A stretch of 11,799 nt of DNA from CAYLMG01 sp964464635 (GTDB lineage: Bacteria > Planctomycetota > Phycisphaerae > Sedimentisphaerales > Anaerobacaceae): NCBI GenBank assembly GCA_964464635.1, contig CAYXGT010000082.1, forward strand, positions 1 to 11,799. The letters run 5' to 3'. How positions within the stretch are numbered: position 1 is the first letter of the stretch; every line of letters starts with the position of its first letter. The notes under the pieces are model-generated. The model was given only the letters and a program-made list of their open reading frames with translations, had not been told where the DNA came from and did no database searches. Made by a program: the position numbers and the translations under genes. Shown piece by piece: positions 6,758 through 11,799 of the stretch.

Positions 6758-7914
6758 CTCTTTGCGGCGCTCTCGGTTATGCCGAGCTCGCATCAGCTTA
6801 TCCCAAAGAGGGCGGAGATTACGTCTATTTGAGTCGGGCTTATGGAAGATGGGCTGGTTTTTTATTCGGCTGGGTACAGCTGACGGTTGTTCGGCCCGGT
6901 GACATCGCTGTAATGTCTTTCGCTTTTGCTACATATGCACGCACCATTTATGACCCGCTTGGCAACAACCCTGCAATCAGCCAACGACTTTTTGCTGCGG
7001 GAGCCGCTGTGATTCTAACCATAATTAACATAATCGGCGTCAAAGAAGGTAAGTGGACGCAGAATCTTCTTACAGTTGTAAAGGCATTGGGGCTTTTTGC
7101 TATCGTTGCCGTAGCGGTTGGAGCACCGCGTCACGGGGCTGTAGAAGTCAGCTTCGAACCCGTGCCGCTGAGCCTAGCACTTATTTTGGTGCTTTTTACA
7201 TACGGCGGATGGAATGAAATGGCTTATGTTGCTGCTGAGGTAAAGGATGCAAAGCGAAACATCGTTCGTGCACTGGTACTTGGAACTGTAGCAGTCATTG
7301 TTCTTTATTTACTTATCAATGCTGCGTTTCTTTATACGCTCGGTTATTCGGGAATGGCTACCTCCGAGGCGGTAGCAAGCGACAGCATAGCTAAGGTATT
7401 TCCTAAAATAGGCGGAAGATTGATAAGTGCCTTAGTGTGCATTTCCGCATTGGGAGTAGTCAACGGCCTGATTTTTACAGGTGCTCGTATTTCCTATGCG
7501 ATGGGAACCGAACATCGTGCGTTCGGAATATTAGGCAGATGGCATCGGATTACAGGAACGCCGGTCTGGGCACTTTTGTTGCAGGGTGCAATTGCTGTCA
7601 GCCTTATTGTGATTTTGGGCTCTTTTGTAGATGCCATCCTATACACGGCACCTGCAGTATATGGATTTTATCTCGCTACAAACCTATCCTTGATTGTTTT
7701 GCGATATAAAGAACCAAATGTTGAACGCCCTTACCGGGTAACGGGCTATCCTGTGACTACGGTAATCTTTTGCGCAGTGTGTGCATTTCTTATCTACAGC
7801 GCTGTTAAATATGCCTTCGCAACCAGTCAAGCCAGTTTAATTATACTTGTAAGTGCACTTGCGGCGGGGTTATTAGTATATAGGATTGAGGCTGTCTTGC
7901 AGAAAAAACAGTAA
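6583..7914 (+). CDS. APC family amino acid permease
   Basis: A 443-residue polytopic inner-membrane transporter of the amino acid-polyamine-organocation superfamily, with about 12 hydrophobic helices. Helix 1 carries the unwound substrate-binding motif as IIIGAGIYQMAP (about residues 25-36). SLCGALGYAELASAYPKEGGDYVYLSRAYG (split here as residues 59-73 and 74-88) matches the helix 2 to helix 3 region of the LAT/basic amino acid antiporter branch. The helix 6-7 loop reads AAEVKDAKRNIVRAL. Length fits the family (about 430-500). GTG is the likely start; GAAAGG lies about ten bases upstream, and the same leader precedes the dead copy at 4574. In the ancestral arrangement it followed MT1 closely, so the two may have formed one transcription unit. 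Substrate is not predictable beyond an amino acid or amine. Confidence 0.88.
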   Translation: MKPVQQSALKKELSFFDSTCIIVGIIIGAGIYQMAPDIAKGAFCWWGVLAIWIVGGLLSLCGALGYAELASAYPKEGGDYVYLSRAYGRWAGFLFGWVQLTVVRPGDIAVMSFAFATYARTIYDPLGNNPAISQRLFAAGAAVILTIINIIGVKEGKWTQNLLTVVKALGLFAIVAVAVGAPRHGAVEVSFEPVPLSLALILVLFTYGGWNEMAYVAAEVKDAKRNIVRALVLGTVAVIVLYLLINAAFLYTLGYSGMATSEAVASDSIAKVFPKIGGRLISALVCISALGVVNGLIFTGARISYAMGTEHRAFGILGRWHRITGTPVWALLLQGAIAVSLIVILGSFVDAILYTAPAVYGFYLATNLSLIVLRYKEPNVERPYRVTGYPVTTVIFCAVCAFLIYSAVKYAFATSQASLIILVSALAAGLLVYRIEAVLQKKQ

Positions 7915-7941
7915 TTATTAAAATTTTTATAAATTTTTTTC

Positions 7942-7970
7942 TTGACAAGTTAGGCGTAACTAACTATATT
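7942..7970 (+). promoter_or_regulatory. feo operon promoter with candidate DtxR-type operator in the spacer
   Basis: TTGACA (7942-7947), a 17-bp spacer and TATATT (7965-7970) form a near-consensus sigma-70 promoter. A perfect inverted repeat, AGTTAG (7948-7953) and CTAACT (7960-7965) separated by six bases, fills the spacer, so a bound dimer would block RNA polymerase. The half-site TTAG resembles DtxR/IdeR operators, whose consensus arms contain TTAGG and CCTAA. The motif TAACTA recurs at 7957, 7976 and 7996. An A/T-only tract (7920-7940) lies just upstream of the -35; it could act as an UP element, or as a weak terminator of the permease gene. Confidence 0.75.
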
Positions 7971-8000
7971 TGTGATAACTAATAATATGGCGATATAACT

Positions 8001-8489
8001 ATGAAAACACAAAAAAAAGCAAATTTAAGTGCTTCGCTGGAAGATTACCTCAAGACAATCTTCAACCTTACCAGAAAAACCGACGTATCACGCAGCAGGG
8101 GCATCGCAGAGAAACTCGATGTGTCACAATCTTCAGTAACCGGAGCTCTTCGTCTCTTAAAGAAAAAAGGACTCGTAAATTACCGGCCTTACGGCTACGT
8201 TACCTTAACAGATTCCGGCCGAAAGACAGCAGCAGAAATAGTCAAAAGACATGAAATTCTAGAAAGTTTTTTCGTTAATGTACTCGGCCTGAAAGCAAGG
8301 CTCGCCCAAGACTTTGCCTGCAGGGCAGAACATGTGCTGGGTCAGGAGGTTATTAATAAACTGCTTCTGCTCATCGAATTTATTACGCAGGAAAATAAAA
8401 ACGGCAACGACCTGGCTGCTGATTTTAAATATTTCTGCAAAACTAAAAATACAAACGAGACCAGCAGGCTGAAGAGTAAAGGTGGTTAA
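8001..8489 (+). CDS. DtxR-family iron-dependent repressor without SH3 domain
   Basis: A 162-residue metalloregulator, presumably the Fe(II)-dependent repressor of this feo operon. The winged-helix DNA-binding domain spans about residues 10-75 (helix-turn-helix DVSRSRGIAEKLDVSQSSVTG) and the helical dimerisation domain about 76-140. By alignment to DtxR from memory, the primary site is D15, C107, E110 and H111 in CRAEH. The ancillary site keeps H84 and E88 but has Q103 where DtxR has H98. Cys at 107 points to the iron-type DtxR branch rather than MntR. The C-terminal SH3-like domain of DtxR is absent. No strong Shine-Dalgarno precedes the ATG, and a third TAACTA motif runs into the start codon. 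Its stop is directly adjacent to the feoA start. Confidence 0.85.
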   Translation: MKTQKKANLSASLEDYLKTIFNLTRKTDVSRSRGIAEKLDVSQSSVTGALRLLKKKGLVNYRPYGYVTLTDSGRKTAAEIVKRHEILESFFVNVLGLKARLAQDFACRAEHVLGQEVINKLLLLIEFITQENKNGNDLAADFKYFCKTKNTNETSRLKSKGG

Positions 8490-8741
8490 ATGGAAATCAA
8501 CAACAGACCTTTATCAGTGGTAAAAGCCGGTGAAAAAGTCAGGCTTGTCTATGTAGATGCAGGCCACGGTTTGCGAGGCCGTCTTATGGCGCTGGGGCTC
8601 GTGCCGGGAACAATCCTGACAATCATCAACAACGACCAGCCGGGACCATTTGTCATAAGTGTAAAGAATACTAAAGTTATGCTCGGCAGGGGAATGGCAA
8701 ATAAAATCATCGTCTCTAATATAGCTGTGAAGAACGAATGA
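8490..8741 (+). CDS. feoA: Ferrous iron transport protein A
   Basis: An 83-residue cytoplasmic SH3-like protein that assists FeoB in Fe(II) uptake. Family features are the opening PLSVVKAGEKVRLV, the central RGRLMALGLVPGT (about residues 31-43), and the ending LGRGMANKIIV, which matches the usual L-G-R-x-x-A-x-x-I-x-V pattern. The ATG follows the DtxR-family stop with no gap, and AAAGGTGG sits four bases upstream inside that gene, so the two are translationally linked. It ends in TGA, 52 bases before feoB. Confidence 0.93.
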   Translation: MEINNRPLSVVKAGEKVRLVYVDAGHGLRGRLMALGLVPGTILTIINNDQPGPFVISVKNTKVMLGRGMANKIIVSNIAVKNE

Positions 8742-8793
8742 GATTTCTTATCTTTAAGCGGACATACTATTTCTAAGAGGCGACCTAAACCTT

Positions 8794-10857
8794 ATGGAAA
8801 ATAAAATTATAGTAGCGATTGCCGGTAACCCGAACAGTGGAAAAACCTCTATATTCAATATGCTGACAGGTGCCCGCCAGCATGTCGCAAATTATCCCGG
8901 TGTGACAGTTGAAAAAAAAGAAGGTTTTGGTAAATACAAAGGCTGCGAGATCACCTTTGTCGACCTGCCCGGTACATACAGCCTGACCGCTTATTCGGTT
9001 GAAGAGCTCGTCGCACGAAATTTCATTATCGACGAAAGGCCCGATGTCGTCGTCGATATCGTGGATGCTTCCAACATCGAACGCAATCTCTACCTGGCAA
9101 CACAGCTGATTGAAATGAATGCGCCGCTTGTGCTGGCTTTCAATATGAGTGACATTGCAGAACAAAAGGGATTGACTTTCGATATAGAACAGCTTTCAAA
9201 GTTACTTGGGACAACGATAGTTCAAACTGTAGGAAATAAAGCCAAAGGCAAAGAGCAATTGCTTGAGGCAATTATAAAGACAGCTGAGCAGGGCAGAGAA
9301 AAACGTGTCCATAAAATACATTACGGCACCGAGATAGAGGATGAACTGGCCGGGATTGAAGAGGCGGTCGAAGAAGGTGAAAAAGAGCTGACTGCCAAAT
9401 ACCCGGCTCGATGGGTAGCGGTGAAGCTGCTCGAACAGGATAGTGAAGTCACTTCGAAAATTAAAAACAATAGCGTCATCGAAGCTGTAGCAAAAAGTAT
9501 CGAGCATTTAAAAAATATTTTCCGCGATGAGCCCGAAATTGTAATAGCCGACCGAAGATACGGTTTTATCTCAGGTGCCTGCCAGGAAACGATTAAAAGC
9601 ACTGTCGAGCTGCGGCACAGTACCAGCGACCTCGTGGATTCGGTAGTGATAAATCGGATTCTCGGATTGCCGATTTTTCTGCTGCTGATGTTTTTGACCT
9701 TTTTTTTAACCTTTAAGCTCGGCAAATTCCCGATGTTGGCACTTGAATTTTTATTCGAGAAGCTTTCGATTACCGTTGCCGGATTCTTCCCGCAGGGCAG
9801 CGAAAGCTGGTTGAAATCACTTCTCGTTGACGGCGTGATAAGCGGCGTAGGCGGCGTTGTTGTGTTTTTGCCCAACATTCTGCTTTTGTTTTTGGCTATC
9901 GCATTTCTTGAGGATACCGGATATATGGCCAGGGCTGCATTCGTTATGGACCGGCTGATGCACAAAATCGGTCTTCACGGAAAAAGCTTTATACCGATGC
10001 TCATCGGTTTCGGCTGCTCGGTGCCGGCGATTATGGCAACCAGAATACTCGAGAACCGCCGTAACAGGCTGACTACGATTCTCGTTTTGCCGCTGTTTAG
10101 CTGCGGCGCAAGACTGACAATTTACGCCCTTTTTATCCCTGCCTTTTTCCCTGAGAAATGGCAGGGCCCGGTCCTTTGGCTGATTTACCTTATCGGTATC
10201 GCACTCGCTGTCATCTGTGTGAAGCTTTTAAGACTGACGGTATTCAAAGGTGAGACGACACCGTTCGTGATGGAGCTGCCCCCGTATCGTGTGCCAACCT
10301 TCAAGTCAATTGCAATTCATATGTGGCAGAGAGGATGGCTGTTCCTGAAAAAAGCCGGAACCATTATTCTTATAATCTCGATTATATTATGGGCGGCGAT
10401 GAGCTTCCCCAAGCCTGACCAGAAGTCGCTCGAGGATGCGGGCACTGAAAGGGCACAACAACTAAAACTTGAAACATCAATCATCGGCAGGGTCGGCAAA
10501 GCCATTGAGCCTGCCATTAAGCCGCTCGGTTTCGACTGGAAAATCGGCACAGCTCTTATCGGTGCAACCGCGGCAAAGGAGGTTTTCGTATCGCAGCTTT
10601 CGATTATCTATTCCGTCGGTGAATCTGAAAAGAGCCGCCACACACTACGTGAAAAGCTGCAGGCCAACTATACGCCCTTGACAGCCTTTTGCGTAATGCT
10701 GTTTTGTCTGATTAGCACACCCTGTATCGCCACTACTATAATCACAAAACAGGAAACCGGTTCCTGGTTTTGGGCGCTGTTCCAGTTTGCAGCCCTGACC
10801 ATTATGGCCTATGTGATAACCCTGATTGTTTATCAGCTCGGCTCTTTGTTTTTTTAA
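8794..10857 (+). CDS. feoB: Ferrous iron transport protein B
   Basis: A 687-residue inner-membrane Fe(II) transporter with an N-terminal GTPase. The G domain (about 1-170) shows G1 GNPNSGKTS (11-19), G3 DLPG (57-60) and G4 NMSD (117-120). A helical spacer region (about 170-280) follows, rich in Glu and Lys. The membrane part (about 285-687) holds the two Gate regions. Cysteines in family positions are C408 (FGCSVPAIMATR), C437 (SCGARL) and C644 (TPCIATT). AAKEVF marks the second Gate. It is shorter than E. coli FeoB (773) and lacks any FeoC-like or cysteine-rich tail. AGAGG lies 13 bases before the ATG, a long spacing, but the N-terminus aligns with the family at this start. It is the last gene of the feo operon, and no feoC follows. 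Confidence 0.96.
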   Translation: MENKIIVAIAGNPNSGKTSIFNMLTGARQHVANYPGVTVEKKEGFGKYKGCEITFVDLPGTYSLTAYSVEELVARNFIIDERPDVVVDIVDASNIERNLYLATQLIEMNAPLVLAFNMSDIAEQKGLTFDIEQLSKLLGTTIVQTVGNKAKGKEQLLEAIIKTAEQGREKRVHKIHYGTEIEDELAGIEEAVEEGEKELTAKYPARWVAVKLLEQDSEVTSKIKNNSVIEAVAKSIEHLKNIFRDEPEIVIADRRYGFISGACQETIKSTVELRHSTSDLVDSVVINRILGLPIFLLLMFLTFFLTFKLGKFPMLALEFLFEKLSITVAGFFPQGSESWLKSLLVDGVISGVGGVVVFLPNILLLFLAIAFLEDTGYMARAAFVMDRLMHKIGLHGKSFIPMLIGFGCSVPAIMATRILENRRNRLTTILVLPLFSCGARLTIYALFIPAFFPEKWQGPVLWLIYLIGIALAVICVKLLRLTVFKGETTPFVMELPPYRVPTFKSIAIHMWQRGWLFLKKAGTIILIISIILWAAMSFPKPDQKSLEDAGTERAQQLKLETSIIGRVGKAIEPAIKPLGFDWKIGTALIGATAAKEVFVSQLSIIYSVGESEKSRHTLREKLQANYTPLTAFCVMLFCLISTPCIATTIITKQETGSWFWALFQFAALTIMAYVITLIVYQLGSLFF

Positions 10858-10945
10858 CGAACATAATTAATCTTCAAGCTGTTTCAGCCACAATATAGAC
10901 AATTGTTCTTCCTGTTTTAGTCTAAATATTTTAGTACAAAAATAC

Positions 10946-10971
10946 AAAAAAAGATATGGCTGCTTTGCAGC
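10946..10971 (-). terminator. Candidate terminator of dinD
   Basis: On the minus strand a 5-bp GC-rich stem, GCTGC-AAA-GCAGC (10971-10959), is followed after six bases by seven consecutive T residues (10952-10946). The short stem and the gap to the U-run weaken it, but it lies 29 bases after the dinD stop. The rest of the gap between feoB and dinD (10858-10945) holds only short palindromes such as ACAATTGT. Confidence 0.38.
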
Positions 10972-10999
10972 AAGGTTATATGGATTATTACTGTTTTTA

Positions 11000-11799
11000 T
11001 TACTCGTCTTGCTTTATATCCAACGGTTTTGCCCTGGTAATCAATTTCTTTTGCTCAGAGGCAAGTTTTCTCTCTACCTTTTTTAAATCTTCTGCCGGCG
11101 GCAATTCTTCAGGCTTGATATTTCGCTTAATGAGAAGTTTTCGAACTTCCTGATTATTTTTTACATGTTCGCTTGTGATACCTACCTCCGTCTGCAGGTC
11201 GTCCCGCTTGATATTGAAGTTGGTTATCTCATTGGCGAAGTCCTTGGCCTTGATTGTAATAGTCGGCAGAAAATCAGCCAAAGCTCTTGATTTGGGAACA
11301 TTCATTTTTAGTTTCATCTGTTCGGTAGCCTTTCCAAACAATGCTTTATCACCTTTGCTTCAAATACGTGCAAAGGATTTTTCATTGGATAATCTTTCGT
11401 ATATTATTCCTGACAGTTCTTTTTCTGACAGGCTTAATTTCCTTCGCGCATTGAGTCGTTCAATTTCAGTTATCCTCTTTTCGATAATTTCCTGCCTTCG
11501 TGTCTGAACGGCAAAATAAGTCTGGGCAAAGGCTATCTGTTCTTTAGACGGGTCGCCGTTTTGAGCGATGAGGTAGCAGGCATAACGCGTAAGGGCGATG
11601 TCATCAATTTGACGTTTTGCATCAGAGCCTATATCGACCATTTTGCGCGTGTGCGCAAAATGGTCAACAGTATTATGTCCTGAATTTATACAGGCGGTCT
11701 TTGCCTTTTCTATAACGGCCTCGAAACTGCGCCATTGTGCATAGCCAAGCAAATGTTGCAATTCCCTTGCAAGCCAGAATTCCAGTCCGGTTTCCTCGT
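11000..11799 (-). pseudogene. dinD: dinD homologue, interrupted by in-frame TGA; 5' end beyond window
   Basis: The minus strand encodes nearly all of a DNA-damage-inducible protein D homologue (E. coli DinD, about 275 residues, is LexA-regulated and affects RecA activity). The N-terminal part reads EFWLARELQHLLGYAQW, in the frame that continues to the window edge. It is followed by KAKTACINSGH, TRYACYLIAQNGDPSKEQ and TYFAVQTRRQEIIEKR. The C-terminal part has ALADFLPTITIKAKDFANEI and HVKNNQEVRKLL. Between them, bases 11360-11362 form a TGA in the same frame, within FARI-stop-SKGDKALFGK, where DinD has Arg or Gln. One C-to-T change in CGA would explain it. All other sequence is conserved, so the inactivation is recent or is a sequencing error. 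The N-terminal product alone would be about two-thirds of the protein. No LexA site can be sought because the promoter lies outside. Confidence 0.85.

Noticed and set aside
7920..7940. A/T-only hairpin followed by T residues as a strong terminator of the permease gene
   Set aside because: A 7-bp stem of A-T pairs only is too weak to claim, and the tract may equally be an UP element for the feo promoter, which begins two bases later.
11360..11362. TGA read as a sense codon or selenocysteine in dinD
   Set aside because: TGA ends perR, feoA and the ABC ATPase remnant in this window, and DinD has no selenocysteine history; Arg or Gln is expected at this position.
11175..11507. Plus-strand open frame opposite dinD
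   Set aside because: The minus strand carries clearly conserved DinD protein sequence across this interval; the plus frame is its shadow.
1..11799. CRISPR array, insertion sequence or rRNA
   Set aside because: No regularly spaced repeats, transposase-like proteins, terminal inverted repeats or rRNA segments were recognised on either strand.

Overview
The window is a chromosomal stretch from a bacterium that handles iron and peroxide through PerR-, DtxR- and Feo-type proteins. The protein set and the weak Shine-Dalgarno signals at several starts would fit an environmental, probably anaerobic or microaerophilic Gram-negative lineage. A planctomycete such as Phycisphaerae is my guess, from overall look only and not shown by any single feature. 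TGA is an ordinary stop codon here: perR, feoA and the ABC ATPase remnant all end with it.

Left part (1-3540). A PerR-type Fur family repressor sits on the minus strand behind an AT-rich upstream region with a 9-bp inverted repeat. Next, also on the minus strand, is an ABC-2 export pair: an intact membrane subunit, translationally coupled (ATGA) to an ATPase gene that has lost its 5' third, including Walker A. Diverging from that remnant is a secreted PhoA-type alkaline phosphatase on the plus strand. A tRNA-Pro(GGG) gene on the minus strand follows, with its own promoter and a perfect hairpin just after its 3' end.

Middle part (3775-7914). This is the most unusual region. It holds a membrane-anchored O-methyltransferase-like gene (MT1) and an APC amino-acid permease, and between them a roughly 400-bp direct repeat flanking a second, two-domain methyltransferase (MT2). 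The left repeat copy contains the end of MT1 and a dead start of the permease. The right copy contains a dead end of MT1 and the start of the complete permease. This is the topology expected if a circular DNA carrying MT2 and a homologous MT1-permease segment integrated by a single crossover. The copies are about 89-90% identical.

Right part (7915-11799). A compact feo operon (short DtxR-family repressor, FeoA, FeoB) is driven by a textbook promoter (TTGACA, 17 bp, TATATT). Its spacer is filled by a perfect inverted repeat, AGTTAG-N6-CTAACT, which is the expected place for a DtxR-type operator. The regulator keeps the Cys/Glu/His metal ligands but lacks the C-terminal SH3 domain. A dinD homologue enters from the right edge on the minus strand, convergent with feoB, and is interrupted by a single in-frame TGA.

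Overall, intact iron and redox regulation genes stand beside at least four decayed coding regions: the ABC ATPase, the permease fragment, the MT1 fragment and dinD. No CRISPR array, insertion sequence or rRNA was seen, and no gene-free stretch exceeds about 240 bases.
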